Below are positions 1 through 8,256 of a DNA stretch of 64,000 nt, one piece after another. The notes beneath the pieces are model-generated. The model was not told the DNA's origin. It saw nothing but the letters and a program-made list of their open reading frames with translations, and did no database searches. How positions within the stretch are numbered: position 1 is the first letter of the stretch; every line of letters starts with the position of its first letter. This stretch comes from Lachnospiraceae bacterium (GTDB lineage Bacteria > Bacillota > Clostridia > Lachnospirales > Lachnospiraceae): NCBI GenBank assembly GCA_910576125.1, contig CAJTHM010000026.1:1-64000 (forward strand). The letters run 5' to 3'. A program made the translations under genes and the position numbers.

Positions 1-80
1 AGAATTCTTCATAAAATCACCTGCCTTATGGGAAAATACATCAGTTATCTACTTTCATTATACAATAAAAATACAGAAAA

Positions 81-118
81 AAGGAACCTTTTACAATATC
101 AAATGTAAAAGATTCCTT
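81..118. terminator. Hairpin terminator, possibly bidirectional
   Basis: An inverted repeat pairs AAGGAA with TTCCTT and CTTTTACA with TGTAAAAG around an 8-nt loop. On the minus strand it is followed by a run of T, so it could end minus-strand transcripts. No minus-strand gene is visible just to the right, so its client is unknown. Confidence 0.5.
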
Positions 119-180
119 AAGTTAATGACATTGTGACTGAACAGCAGTTTTTGGAAATGCTGTCGGCATAGGAGGGCATT

Positions 181-558
181 ATGGGAAAAAATGTTGACTG
201 GATCATACACTATATCCTTGACGATCCCGGCCCCTATCCTTACCTTTGCAATGCCCATACACACGGAATGGAGAAATACCGGCACCCGGATTTCCAGATG
301 GTGCTGAACCTTCCCCAGAAACATATCTGTTATCTTCTGAACTCAATGGGTATGCGGGTACAAGGCGGGGAGACCTTCCATGACGGCGATATGGTTTCCG
401 GTATCTATGAGGACTGCAGCATACGGCTGAAGAAGGTCCATGAAACCGGGCGGGACGTTCTGCGGCTCATCATTCCGGATAAGCATAACCGCTTTCCGGA
501 AGACGAAAACTGCATGGAACCCTACCGGCATCAGGAACTGGAAATGTTTGAAAACTGA
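181..558 (+). CDS. DUF4262-like protein
   Basis: A 125-residue soluble protein with a good Shine-Dalgarno (GGAGGG) just upstream of the ATG. The N-terminal half contains a His/Gly-rich HTHGMEKYRHPDFQMVL stretch (about residues 26-42) that resembles DUF4262-type proteins of Firmicutes and Actinobacteria. No signal peptide or membrane segment is seen. The gene stands alone and is followed by its own terminator. The biochemical role is unknown, and the family assignment rests on remembered motif similarity rather than a search. Confidence 0.6.
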   Translation: MGKNVDWIIHYILDDPGPYPYLCNAHTHGMEKYRHPDFQMVLNLPQKHICYLLNSMGMRVQGGETFHDGDMVSGIYEDCSIRLKKVHETGRDVLRLIIPDKHNRFPEDENCMEPYRHQELEMFEN

Positions 559-573
559 GAAATACGCTGTCTG

Positions 574-605
574 AAAAAAGCTGTCTGAAAAACGGCAGCT
601 TTTTT
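574..605 (+). terminator. Rho-independent terminator after the DUF4262-like gene
   Basis: AAAAAAGCTG pairs with CAGCTTTTTT around a short loop, extended by a wobble pair, and the descending arm ends in six T. It lies 15 bases after the stop codon at 558. Confidence 0.8.
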
Positions 606-736
606 CAAGTATCCGGGCAGCTACAGGGTACTTATTCTATATACGGGTTCTGTTCGCAATCCGTAAAACAATTCAAATCGCAACTGACAAAACGGCAGAA
701 TCATGCTATAATTTAAGAAAGAGAGGTATGCTATTT

Positions 737-1395
737 ATGGCAAACAAAACGAACACGATTCAGGAACTGAACCTTGCAGACAATTTTTTATTTGAAAAAG
801 TAATGAGCGACACGGAAATATGCCGCATGGTACTGGAAAAAATATTAAATGTCCCCATTAAAAGGCAGAGTTCCCTGTTACCAAAAAAATCACTGACATA
901 GCACCTGACAGCGGGGACATCCGCTTAGATGCCTGCATCAATGATGGGCAGGAAACCATTTACTCTGTTGAGATGCTGTGCTGCAAAGATGTGGAGCTTC
1001 TCAAAAAAGCAAGGTATTTACAGTGCAATATCGACTCGGACATAATCCTCCCCGGAAAAAGATGCACAAAGCTGAAGAAATCGTACATCATCTTTATCTG
1101 CACCTTTGATCCATTTTCCGACGGGCGGCACATCTACACCTTTGAGAACCGGTGTCTGGAAGATCTGTCGCTGGCGCTCGGTGATGAAACCACTGAGATA
1201 TTTTTGAGCACCAGGGGTAAAAAGGATGATGTGGATGATGAGATAAAGGATTTTCTGGCTTATGTCGAAAACAGCACTGACGCCTGTGCGCAGCAGACCT
1301 CCAGCCCGATGGTCAGAGCAATCCATAAAAGAGTAACTGAAATAAAGCAGGACAAGGATATGGAACTCCAGTATATGACTTTATTACAGAGGTAA
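737..1395 (+). pseudogene. Rpn/PDDEXK_2-type nuclease, frameshifted
   Basis: The start (ATG 737, with GAGAGG upstream) gives MANKTNTIQELNLADNFLF and proceeds to VPIK, then the frame is lost in the A-run at about 857-865 and hits a stop at 899. The downstream frame continues sensibly (EFPVTKKITDIAPDSGDIRL) to 1395, so one base appears to be missing. The downstream part has the D-x(n)-E core (RLDACINDGQETIYSVEM) of the Rpn recombination-promoting nuclease/transposase family (PD-(D/E)XK). It ends at YMTLLQR, where intact family members continue into a charged coiled-coil tail. That tail reappears at 2280, so the gene also seems to have been split by an insertion or duplication. Confidence 0.7.
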
Positions 1396-1406
1396 GGGGG
1401 AATATA

Positions 1407-2267
1407 ATGTCAGAAGGAATCGTTTATCAGAATAAGGATATTTTATTTAAGATCCTCGGCCAGACTTATAAAGAAAAAAGTTTTGCGGCATATGGCATTG
1501 ACCTGCCGCCGATCAGGGCACTGCTTCCCACAGACCTGCCGAAGATTGCTGCAAATGAGAAAAGCATTGACAACCTGTTTCTGCTGGAAGACGGCACTTA
1601 TGCGATTGTAGATTATGAATCGGTATACAAAAAGGCGAATAAGATAAAATACCTGAATTATATCGCACGGATAATGGAAAAATACTTTAAGGAAGATGAA
1701 ACCTTCAACCTGCGCCTGATCGTTATCTACACCAGCGATGTACAAAGCGCGGAGCCAACGCTTGAAACGAACTGTTTTACCCTGCGTACTGAGCAGGCTT
1801 TCCTGTCCCATATAGACGGCGAGGCAGCCTTTGATGAAATTCAGGGCAAACTCCAGTCCGGCATCCCTCTGGCAGATGATGACCTGATGCGGCTGGTGAT
1901 TCTGCCGCTTACGGTTCCCGGATCTGAAGGGAAGCAGGAAATGTTGGAGAAGGTTGTGGATCTGGCAGAACAGATAACGGATGAGGAACAACGTATTTTT
2001 ACCCTCTCCGGCGTGATCGTAGCAAGTGATAAATTCATCAATAGGGAATATCTGGATCAGATAAGGAGGAGAATCAGTATGACACAGTTAGGACAGCTTT
2101 ATGAGAAGGAAAAGATTGAGTATGCTAATCAAAAAGTAAGGGAAAATGATTTAAAAAGGGCGAAATCTTTATTGAACGAAGGTATTGATATAGTAAAAAT
2201 CATGAAGACATATGGATTCACCGAAGAGGAACTCCTTCATCTTCAGGATGAAAATGTAACTGTATAA
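1407..2267 (+). CDS. Rpn-associated PD-(D/E)XK-like protein, function unknown
   Basis: A 286-residue protein starting 11 bases after the preceding remnant, with an AAGGGGG-type ribosome site. It belongs to a family common in Lachnospiraceae next to Rpn genes. Residues about 50-90 hold LDNLF..DGT.AIVDYES.YKK, which resembles the D...E-x-K arrangement of restriction-like nucleases. The last 70 residues are charged and probably coiled coil, ending in a helix-turn-like ITEEELLHLQ segment. The same family is present as a broken copy at 2512-2923. The nuclease role is inferred from the motif only. Confidence 0.6.
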   Translation: MSEGIVYQNKDILFKILGQTYKEKSFAAYGIDLPPIRALLPTDLPKIAANEKSIDNLFLLEDGTYAIVDYESVYKKANKIKYLNYIARIMEKYFKEDETFNLRLIVIYTSDVQSAEPTLETNCFTLRTEQAFLSHIDGEAAFDEIQGKLQSGIPLADDDLMRLVILPLTVPGSEGKQEMLEKVVDLAEQITDEEQRIFTLSGVIVASDKFINREYLDQIRRRISMTQLGQLYEKEKIEYANQKVRENDLKRAKSLLNEGIDIVKIMKTYGFTEEELLHLQDENVTV

Positions 2268-2279
2268 GAGGTACACACA

Positions 2280-2456
2280 ATGACTTTATTGCAAAGAGAC
2301 CGGGAAAATATCGAATTAGGGCGAGAAGAAGGCAGCAACCAGATGGCTTCCTTAATCAAGATACTTCTTTCTGAAAACCGTACTGACGAATTGAATCGTG
2401 CTTTAGAAGAACCGGATTTCAGGAACAGGCTTTTTGAGGAATATGATATTTTATAG
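2280..2456 (+). pseudogene. Detached C-terminal tail of the Rpn-type gene
   Basis: A 58-residue reading frame beginning MTLLQRDRENIELGREEG. It restarts with the same MTLLQR that ends the Rpn remnant at 1395, and reads as the missing coiled-coil C-terminus of that protein (ending FRNRLFEEYDIL). This suggests the 1407-2267 gene was inserted into, or duplicated within, the Rpn gene. It has its own ATG and may be expressed, but it lacks any catalytic part. Confidence 0.55.
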
Positions 2457-2470
2457 CAGCAGATATAATA

Positions 2471-2500
2471 GCAGGGGAGGTATGTATTTCCCCTGCTTTT
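2471..2500 (+). terminator. Rho-independent terminator
   Basis: GCAGGGGA pairs with TCCCCTGC and is followed by TTTT. It lies just after the stop at 2456 and would end the Rpn-type transcript before the decayed second copy. Confidence 0.6.
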
Positions 2501-2511
2501 GCATATTGGAG

Positions 2512-2923
2512 ATGAAACATATGACTTTATTGCAGAGAGACAAGGAAAATATCGAATTACCCTGCGTCCAAAGCAGGTTTTCTTATCTCGTATGGACAGC
2601 AGGGCAGGGTTGTTGACCTGGCTGAACAGATACCGGACGAAGGGCAGCGGATTTTTACCCTGTCCGGCGTGATAGTTGCAAGTGACAAATTTATAAACAG
2701 GGATTACATGGATCAAATAAGGAGGCGCATCAACATGACACAGTTAGGACAGCTTTATGAGAAGGAAAAAATTGAATATGCGAACCAGAAGGTAAGGGAA
2801 AAAGCCATAGAAATTGCAAAGGCTTTGCTGGAAGACGGCACGGAAATTGTAAAAATTATGAAAGTTACCGGACTGACTGAGGAGGAACTTCTCAATCTTC
2901 AAAATGAATTATTAACAATATAA
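2512..2923 (+). pseudogene. Decayed second copy of the 1407-2267 gene fused to an MTLLQR start
   Basis: The 5' part repeats ATGACTTTATTGCA(A/G)AGAGAC and ENIEL from position 2280, then jumps into sequence matching the middle of the 1407-2267 gene (ACCCTGCGT...GCAGG). After an internal deletion and frame change it resumes as VVDLAEQIPDEGQRIFTLSG and stays in frame to TGLTEEELLNLQNELLTI at 2923. From 2669 an 84-residue frame is open and could be made as a C-terminal fragment. The patchwork points to repeated recombination between short repeats. Confidence 0.7.
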
Positions 2924-2941
2924 AAATGGATGCAATGATTT

Positions 2942-2972
2942 AGGACCGGTTCTCGCCGGTCCTTTTCTATTA
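2942..2972 (+). terminator. Rho-independent terminator
   Basis: GGACCGG and CCGGTCC flank a six-base loop, followed by TTTTCT. It separates the plus-strand Rpn remnants from the minus-strand tRNA cluster. Confidence 0.8.
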
Positions 2973-2993
2973 TGAGCCATCCTTTGTTAAGAG

Positions 2994-3129
2994 CGTTTGC
3001 GGAAGGATTTGAACCTTCGGTGCGTTGGCGCACACCACCTTAGCAGGTCGCAGGATGTCCGGGGGACATCCGCTTTGCCACGACCGGAGTGGAACGTAGA
3101 GGCACCATAAACCACTCGGACACGCAAAC
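2994..3129 (-). pseudogene. tRNA-Ser (GCT) interrupted by a 52-nt insert
   Basis: The acceptor stem (GTTTGCG/CGCAAAC), G discriminator, D-arm (TCCGAGTGG), long variable arm (GTGCG-CCAA-CGCAC) and T-arm (GAAGG-TTCAAAT-CCTTC) are all those of a serine tRNA, and the loop TGCTAA gives anticodon GCT. However, the gene spans 136 nt instead of about 85-90. The 5' side of the anticodon stem is split into CC and ACC by the insert at 3049-3100. Without the insert, CC+ACC would pair with GGTGG after the anticodon loop. It is either a dead tRNA or one carrying an unusual removable insert. Confidence 0.65.
3049..3100. repeat. 52-nt palindromic insert inside tRNA-Ser
   Basis: The insert contains a perfect 8-bp inverted repeat (GGATGTCC / GGACATCC around GGG). 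A further GGTCG/CGACC pairing encloses that hairpin. The composition and GACCGGAGTGGAAC tail resemble REP-like intergenic elements of clostridial genomes. No second copy is seen in this window. Confidence 0.55.
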
Positions 3130-3135
3130 GGAAAG

Positions 3136-3218
3136 TGGATGGGGCAGGAATCGAACCTGCGGTGTTTCTCTGTGACGGATTTACAGTCCGCTGCCCTCGC
3201 CGCTAGGCATACCCATCC
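3136..3218 (-). tRNA. tRNA-Tyr (GTA)
   Basis: A class II tRNA of about 83 nt: acceptor GGATGGG/CCCATCC, anticodon arm GCGGA-CTGTAAA-TCCGT, long variable arm, and T-arm GCAGG-TTCGATT-CCTGC. There is no encoded CCA. It is part of a closely spaced minus-strand tRNA cluster. Confidence 0.93.
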
Positions 3219-3222
3219 ATAA

Positions 3223-3294
3223 TGTGACCAGGGGGAATCGAACCCCCGTAAGCAGATCCACAGTCTGCCGGACTGCCACTGTCCTATAGCCACA
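3223..3294 (-). tRNA. tRNA-His (GTG)
   Basis: Acceptor GTGGCTA/TGGTCAC, anticodon arm GCAGA-CTGTGGA-TCTGC giving GTG, and T-arm GGGGG-TTCGATT-CCCCC. There is no encoded CCA. The base before the acceptor reads T rather than the G(-1) usual for histidine tRNAs, so the exact 5' end is uncertain by one base. Confidence 0.9.
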
Positions 3295-3295
3295 G

Positions 3296-3368
3296 TAGCT
3301 CCTGCGGGACTTGAACCCATCATTTCCGGCTTGAGAGGCCGGCGTCCTGACCTTTAGACTAAGGAGCC
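3296..3368 (-). tRNA. tRNA-Glu (CTC)
   Basis: 73 nt: acceptor GGCTCCT/AGGAGCT (first pair G-U), anticodon arm CCGGC-CTCTCAA-GCCGG giving CTC, and T-arm ATGGG-TTCAAGT-CCCGC. It is nearly identical in its D and anticodon arms to the neighbouring Glu-TTC gene, so the two are recent duplicates with altered anticodons. Confidence 0.92.
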
Positions 3369-3372
3369 TTAA

Positions 3373-3445
3373 TGATCCCCATGGGACTTGAACCCAATAT
3401 CTCCGGCTTGAAAGGCCGGTGTCCTAACCTTTAGACTAGGGGACC
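3373..3445 (-). tRNA. tRNA-Glu (TTC)
   Basis: 73 nt: acceptor GGTCCCC/GGGGATC, anticodon arm CCGGC-CTTTCAA-GCCGG giving TTC, and a standard T-arm. First in transcription order of the Glu-Glu-His-Tyr-Ser run. Confidence 0.94.
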
Positions 3446-3503
3446 GTATGGCAGGCATTTCCAGCCTGCTCTTTTGCTGCTATCTCTATTTTCTATCTTC
3501 CAT

Positions 3504-3761
3504 TCATGCGCTGATCTGTATCCGCGCTCCCGGATCTGTTATAACCAGAATATCATCCATGCGCACCTGCAGAACCGCTGCCAGCACCACCAGATTATCC
3601 AGTGTCGGAAGGGCAGCTCCCTGCTGCCACTTGTAAATAGCCTGCGGCGTTGCAAAACCAAAAATATCCTGCAGGTCCCTTACCGATAATTCCGCCTGCT
3701 TCCGCAGCCTGCCTATGTTCTGCCCTGTCTTTACCATATCTATAACTGGCAAATTTGCCAT
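3504..3761 (-). CDS. XRE-family HTH regulator
   Basis: An 85-residue protein that is almost entirely one HTH_3/Cro-C1 domain: VKTGQNIGRLRKQAELSVRDLQ followed by the turn FGFATPQAIYKWQQGAALPTLDNLVVLA. It would bind DNA as a small repressor or activator. The ATG at 3761 is preferred over a GTG four codons upstream because AGGAGG lies eight bases before it. The gene sits between the tRNA-Lys gene and the other tRNAs, a typical place for passenger genes, and its target is unknown. Confidence 0.8.
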   Translation of the reverse strand: MANLPVIDMVKTGQNIGRLRKQAELSVRDLQDIFGFATPQAIYKWQQGAALPTLDNLVVLAAVLQVRMDDILVITDPGARIQISA

Positions 3762-3805
3762 GATCCTCACCTCCTGCTATTTGAAATAAATATCCAGGCG
3801 GTATA

Positions 3806-3878
3806 TGCCCCATATGGGACTTGAACCCATGACGCCTCGATTAAAAGTCGAGTGCTCTTCCAACTGAGCTAATGGAGC
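3806..3878 (-). tRNA. tRNA-Lys (TTT)
   Basis: 73 nt: acceptor GCTCCAT/ATGGGGC, D-arm AGCTCAGTTGGAAGAGC, anticodon arm TCGAC-TTTTAAT-CGAGG giving TTT, and T-arm ATGGG-TTCAAGT-CCCAT. Confidence 0.94.
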
Positions 3879-3880
3879 AT

Positions 3881-3916
3881 AAAAAATACCGCCTACCTCA
3901 ATTAAGATAAGCGGTA
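3881..3916 (-). terminator. Rho-independent terminator
   Basis: On the minus strand TACCGC pairs with GCGGTA and is followed by TTTTTT. It would end the transcript of the small gene at 3969-4127 just before tRNA-Lys. Confidence 0.65.
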
Positions 3917-3968
3917 CATGAAAGCTATGATCTATTCCCGGCAGCCTCCTTTAAGACTTGCCCTAACA

Positions 3969-4127
3969 TCACACAGTTTTTCGCCTTTTTCTTACCTTGC
4001 ATGAGCGCATCTTAACCAGACTCTGTTCTTTTTCTTTACTGAACAGTGCCTCATAATGTTCGCTATGCAGATAATAAACAACCAGAGTTGTTGCGAAACC
4101 ATTCGCAGCGAAATTAACTGTTGCCAT
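3969..4127 (-). CDS. Small hypothetical protein
   Basis: A 52-residue peptide (MATVNFAANGFATTLVVYYL...) with a GGAAAGGAAA ribosome site before the ATG at 4127 and a basic C-terminus (KVRKRRKTV). The terminator downstream supports its being transcribed. No family is recognised. Confidence 0.4.
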   Translation of the reverse strand: MATVNFAANGFATTLVVYYLHSEHYEALFSKEKEQSLVKMRSCKVRKRRKTV

Positions 4128-4246
4128 GATCGTTTCCTTTCCGGACTTATCCGTCCTCTTTTTATTTACTGTAACCACTATATCACCGTTCAGTCCGTTT
4201 GTCATTATACCGGTAATATAATCTCACAGATAATATCGGCTTCTTT

Positions 4247-4480
4247 CTACTCCGCCTTTACCTCCAGTCCATCCAGCTCAAGCCACGGCATCCCCACCAG
4301 ATACCACTTCCTGTCATCACCCATCTCCACATGGGCGGGAACCCAGACACCATTCAGCCTGAAATCAAAGACCTCCCCGCAATGGATACCGCCGTAATCA
4401 CGCCTGTCCCCATCCCCGTCAGTATAAAAGAAATTGTATCTGCCGCTTTCCCTGTCATAAAATAATGTACCCTGCTTCAT
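4247..4480 (-). CDS. DUF5348 family protein
   Basis: A 77-residue protein matching the DUF5348 pattern: YDRESGRYNFFY, then IHCGEVFDFRLNGVWVPAHVEM and DRKWYLVG. AGAGGAGG precedes the ATG at 4480. Members are small Firmicute proteins often found on mobile elements, and their function is unknown. Confidence 0.7.
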   Translation of the reverse strand: MKQGTLFYDRESGRYNFFYTDGDGDRRDYGGIHCGEVFDFRLNGVWVPAHVEMGDDRKWYLVGMPWLELDGLEVKAE

Positions 4481-4579
4481 AAAACAGTCCTCCTCTAAAT
4501 TTATTCTCATATAATAAGGAGTGTTTTTTTCCCTGTTTCCTTGAAAAATAATAAATTTTTTTATATTTTTCTGGCTTTT

Positions 4580-5200
4580 TCATAAAACGGAATGCTCCTC
4601 CTTATATTTCCTTGCCAGCCGGTAAAAGCTGTCCTTCTTGAGTCCCATCAGCGTCATGGCCTCCTTTGCCAAGATCACGCCACTTTTCCATCTCTCATAG
4701 CAGTCCTCCCAGTTCTCCGGGTACTCCACACGCGGCCTTCCCAGATGCTTTCCATCCGCCTTCGCCACCTCGATGCCCTGGCGCTGCAGTTCATGCCGTT
4801 CCGTCCAGTCCTCGTCCGCCACATAAGCGAATACCGCCAGCACAACATCCGTAATGAGCTGCCCTACCAGCTCCTTTGACTGCGTGGTATCCAATATCGG
4901 CATGGAAGTCACTTTGATGTCGGCGCCGATTTCCTTTGTGATATGAAACCATTCCTTGTAAATTTCACCATAGTTCCTCCCAAAACGCTTCAGCTCCGTT
5001 ACCACCAGCAGGTCACCTTCCCGCAGGATGTTATCCACCAGAGAGCGGTACACTGGGCGTTCAAACTGTCTCCCGGACTCCTTCTCCACATAGATGTCAC
5101 GCTCATCAATGCCCTCCTCATCCCGCAGGATATGTATCTGCCTCTCCGGATTCTGCTCCCGTGTGGATACCCGCACATACCCAAATTTCTTTACAGCCAT
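4580..5200 (-). CDS. Serine recombinase (resolvase/invertase family)
   Basis: About 206 residues. The N-terminal catalytic domain begins KKFGYVRVSTREQNPERQ (catalytic Ser in VST). It continues through LVVTELKRFGRN and the long helix region LITDVVLAVFAYVADEDW, and then GKHLGRPR leads to a short C-terminal HTH (GVILAKEAMTLMGLKKDSFYRLA). The protein would cut and rejoin DNA at a res or inversion site. The ATG at 5200 is used because family members start with this motif, and the upstream in-frame extension lacks similarity. The gene is divergent from the IS4-type remnant, so it may belong to a decayed mobile element. Confidence 0.82.
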   Translation of the reverse strand: MAVKKFGYVRVSTREQNPERQIHILRDEEGIDERDIYVEKESGRQFERPVYRSLVDNILREGDLLVVTELKRFGRNYGEIYKEWFHITKEIGADIKVTSMPILDTTQSKELVGQLITDVVLAVFAYVADEDWTERHELQRQGIEVAKADGKHLGRPRVEYPENWEDCYERWKSGVILAKEAMTLMGLKKDSFYRLARKYKEEHSVL

Positions 5201-5288
5201 GACAGACGGATTGACAAAAACGACAAAATGTGCGGCCCTTGCAATTGGAGACAGAAACATCAATCCAATTCCAAGGAGGTACATTATT

Positions 5289-5982
5289 ATGTCACATGAA
5301 AACATCAAAGCTGCCTTTGCTGACGCCGTCAGCCATGTCGTATCCAACATCTCACAATATGCAGCCAGTCCCCACCCGTTCCGGAAAAATGGGGGCTGAC
5401 AGGCTCATCTCCTTCCTGGTTTCCTGCGGCTCTTCCAGCACCAGGATAGAACTGCTTGATTTCTTCGGCCTGCAGGCAGACTCCCTGTCCGCCTCTGCCT
5501 TTAACCAGCAGCGCGCCAAGCTCTGGCCTGAAGCATTGGAAGCCGTCTTCCACCTTTTCAACGCAGCCCTCCAGGCCGATACAGGGGCAGACTTCCGTTT
5601 CCTTGCCGCCGATGGCTCAACCTTCACCTTTTTCAGCAGGCCTTCCTTTGCTTCCCCTGGTTACTTCGTATCAGAAGGGCATTCCGCAAAAGGCTTCTAC
5701 AGCATGCACCTGAATGCACTCTATGACCTGCACGAGCACACCTATCCTGCCGCGCTTATCCAGCCTGTCCACCGCAAGGATGAATTCCAGGCCTTCTGCG
5801 ATATGGTTGACCGGCTCGATACACCGCCGGATACCAGGGATGTCTTCATCGGCGACCGCGGCTACTGCTCCTATAATAACATGGCCCATGTCATGGAGAA
5901 GGGGCAATACTTTCTCTTCCGCACAAAGGACATCCATTCCAAAGGCCTTGTCGGGAATTTTGACTTTCCGGATTCTAAGTGA
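5289..5982 (+). pseudogene. IS4-type DDE transposase, frameshifted and 3' truncated
   Basis: The start MSHENIKAAFADAVSHVV (AAGGAGG upstream) runs to FRKNGG and a stop near 5400. The next frame resumes with DRLISFLVSCGSSSTRIELLDFF, typical of IS4/IS1182-like transposases. It continues through the DDE-region motifs FRFLAADGSTFTF (first D) and VFIGDRGYCSYNN (second D). The last third, including the YREK-type region with the catalytic E, is missing, and the frame ends after FDFPDSK where unrelated sequence begins. It should be inactive. Confidence 0.75.
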
Positions 5983-6016
5983 AATAAAGCGGCTATTATT
6001 GCCGAGGAGGTTCAGC

Positions 6017-6445
6017 ATGAAAAATGATATTGTTTTGGTAAGACCAACTTTAGAGCTAAAAGAAAAAGCACTTGATTACCGAAAGGAACATTTTCAACAT
6101 GAAGAAGAAATTATCTACGGAAGCGAGCTTTTTGACAAGACAGAAAACTACGAGGAATGGCTATCCTCTGTAACGCTAAACACGAATCCCAAAACGGTAA
6201 ATGAAAATCGGGTAGTTACGGATACTTTTTTTGCTTTAAGAAATAGTGATGACAAGATAATTGGAATTATAGATTTAAGACATACGCTGAATGAATTTTT
6301 GAAAGATTTAGGGAATTGCGGGTATAGTGTCCGCTCATCCGAAAGAAAAAAGGGATATGCAACAGAAATGCTATATCAACTTCTCCAAGTGGTTAAAGAA
6401 GCGGAAATGAAAGAACTTCATATATCTGTTGAAAAGGTAGTGTAA
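6017..6445 (+). pseudogene. GNAT acetyltransferase, 3' truncated by the IS256 element
   Basis: 142 residues starting MKNDIVLVRPTLELKEKALD with GAGGAGG upstream. IIGIIDLRHTLNEFL followed by GYSVRSSERKKGYATEMLYQLL is the GNAT acetyl-CoA site (R-x-x-G-Y/A). Intact relatives run about 30 residues further. Here the frame stops at ISVEKVV, exactly where the IS256-type sequence starts. The acetyl-CoA site is kept but the last strands are lost. Confidence 0.7.
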
Positions 6446-6528
6446 AAAAGTTTGTGTCTTAGGTAAAGAATGGCTCCTTTTTGGTAAGAATCAAGATATG
6501 GAAATTCTTATCGAAAAGGAGTATTTAT

Positions 6529-7743
6529 ATGCCAGTAGCAAAGGAACAGATTCGACAGATTATTGCAGACAACAACTTAAACAGTGTGGCAGATGTCTAC
6601 ACGCTCCTGAGGGATGGTTTCAAGGACATCCTGCAGGAACTTATGGAGGCAGAGCTGGATGCGGCACTGGGCTATGAAAAGAACCAGAAAGGCGACATGG
6701 ACACCGCAAACAAGCGCAACGGCCATTCCCCCAAGAAGCTCAAGAGCCAGTATGGGGAGTTCCAGATCGACGTCCCTCGGGACAGGAACGGCGAGTTCGA
6801 GCCGAAGATTGTCCCTAAATACCAGAGGGATGTCTCCGGGATTGAGGAGAAGGTCATCTCGCTCTATGGCAGGGGGATGAGCACTCGGGACATCCATGAC
6901 CAGCTCCAGGACCTCTATGGGATAGAGCTGTCAGCAGAGATGGTCAGCAAGATCACGGACAAGATCCTGCCGGAGATTAGGGAATGGCAGTCCCGGCCCC
7001 TGAACCTGGTCTACCCGTTCGTGTTCATGGACTGCATCCACTACAAGGTCAGGGAGGACGGGAGGATACTGAGCCGGGCGGCCTATGTGGTGCTGGGCGT
7101 CACGACGGAAGGGTACAAGGAGATACTCAGCATCACGGTAGGGGCCAACGAGAGCTCCAAGTTCTGGATGGGGATGCTCAACGACCTGAAGAACCGCGGG
7201 GTGCAGGACGTGCTGTTCTTCTGCGTGGACGGCCTGCCAGGCTTCAAGGAGGCGATAGGCGCCGTGTTCCCACAGGCCCAGATCCAGCGCTGCGTCATCC
7301 ACATGCTGCGCAACTCGTTCAAATATGTGAACTACAGCGACCTGAAGAAATTCTCTTCTGACTTCAAGGCAGTGTACAACGCCCCAAACGAGAAAGCAGG
7401 CCTGGATGCGCTGGCCGATATCCGCGATAAATGGGGAAAGAAATATCCTTATGCCGTCAGCAACTGGGAGAACAATTGGGAGGATGTAAGCGCCTTCTTC
7501 CAGTTCCCTGACGAGGTCAGGCGCATAATGTACACGACAAACGTGATTGAAGGGCTGAACCGCCAGTACCGGAAAGTGACAAAGACAAAAAGTGTGTTCC
7601 CCAGTGACAGCTCACTGGAAAAGATGCTCTATCTGGCAAGCCAGAATGTAGCGAAGAAATGGACGCAGCGTTACCGCAACTGGGACCAGGTACTCAGCCA
7701 GCTGACAGTCCTCTACGGGGAGCGGCTGACACAATACCTGTAG
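6529..7743 (+). CDS. IS256 family transposase
   Basis: 404 residues, full length for the family. The N-terminal MEAELDAALGYEKNQ and NGHSPKKLKSQYGEFQIDVPRDR are diagnostic. The DDE core includes VFMDCIHYKVRED (first D), VLFFCVDGLPGFKEAI (second D) and TNVIEGLNRQYRKVTK (E within NxIE), followed by the C-terminal KWTQRYRNWDQVLSQL. GAAAAGGAG lies before the ATG at 6529. It should be functional. Confidence 0.93.
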   Translation: MPVAKEQIRQIIADNNLNSVADVYTLLRDGFKDILQELMEAELDAALGYEKNQKGDMDTANKRNGHSPKKLKSQYGEFQIDVPRDRNGEFEPKIVPKYQRDVSGIEEKVISLYGRGMSTRDIHDQLQDLYGIELSAEMVSKITDKILPEIREWQSRPLNLVYPFVFMDCIHYKVREDGRILSRAAYVVLGVTTEGYKEILSITVGANESSKFWMGMLNDLKNRGVQDVLFFCVDGLPGFKEAIGAVFPQAQIQRCVIHMLRNSFKYVNYSDLKKFSSDFKAVYNAPNEKAGLDALADIRDKWGKKYPYAVSNWENNWEDVSAFFQFPDEVRRIMYTTNVIEGLNRQYRKVTKTKSVFPSDSSLEKMLYLASQNVAKKWTQRYRNWDQVLSQLTVLYGERLTQYL

Positions 7744-7750
7744 AAAAGGA

Positions 7751-7797
7751 AAGCCTGGGGCAGGGCGCTATGGAAAAGTGCCGCTGTCCCCAGCCTT
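7751..7797 (+). terminator. Imperfect GC-rich hairpin after the transposase
   Basis: AAGCCTGGGG and CCCCAGCCTT pair with one mismatch around a 27-nt loop, ten bases after the transposase stop. There is no strong T-run, so it may act as an mRNA-stabilising structure. From here to 8256 no convincing gene is seen; only short unsupported frames occur. Confidence 0.4.
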
Positions 7798-8256
7798 ATT
7801 CCGTCGGCATCTACAGTATTGCCGGAAAGCCCAATCTTATTCCAGAGGCCGGGTGTGGGCAGAGCCCACGGAAAAGAGCAATCGGGATGCTTTATTTTTG
7901 GTGCAAAAAATCAGACATTCCTGTATAAGACCATGGAGATTGGTAATACTATAATCAGAAAGATAAATCGACACCAAATTCAAGCTAATAATTCGACAGA
8001 ATACGGTACATATCTGAATCTTATCGGAAGGATTTTTCCTCCATAGACACAGAAAAATTTACAGTCTCGTTGAAAAAGAAAATACAGCATCAATAAAAGT
8101 TATACAAAAAAATGGCATGTGTATGAACGGAGCTTTTCTTTTGAAAATGAAGTAGCAGATATTTATAAAATTAAATTATAAATTTTAAAAAACCAAAACC
8201 GTCTCATTGCATGTTCTAAAAGATGGCACTATAATATTGGCAGGAGGTGCTTTCAC

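Larger units (their letters stand above)
6446..7930 (+). mobile_element. IS256-family insertion sequence (approximate limits)
   Basis: It contains one intact IS256 transposase. The left edge is placed where the GNAT gene breaks off. The right edge is not firmly seen: no clear match to the left terminal bases was found by eye, so the end near 7.93 kb is a guess. It is probably the most recent insertion in this region because its transposase is uninterrupted. Confidence 0.5.

Noticed and set aside
3049..3100. Self-splicing group I intron in the tRNA
   Set aside because: At 52 nt it is far too short, and it interrupts the anticodon stem rather than the loop.
7819..8046. Short plus-strand open frames after the IS256 transposase
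   Set aside because: No ribosome site, no recognisable motif and unlike any known IS accessory gene.
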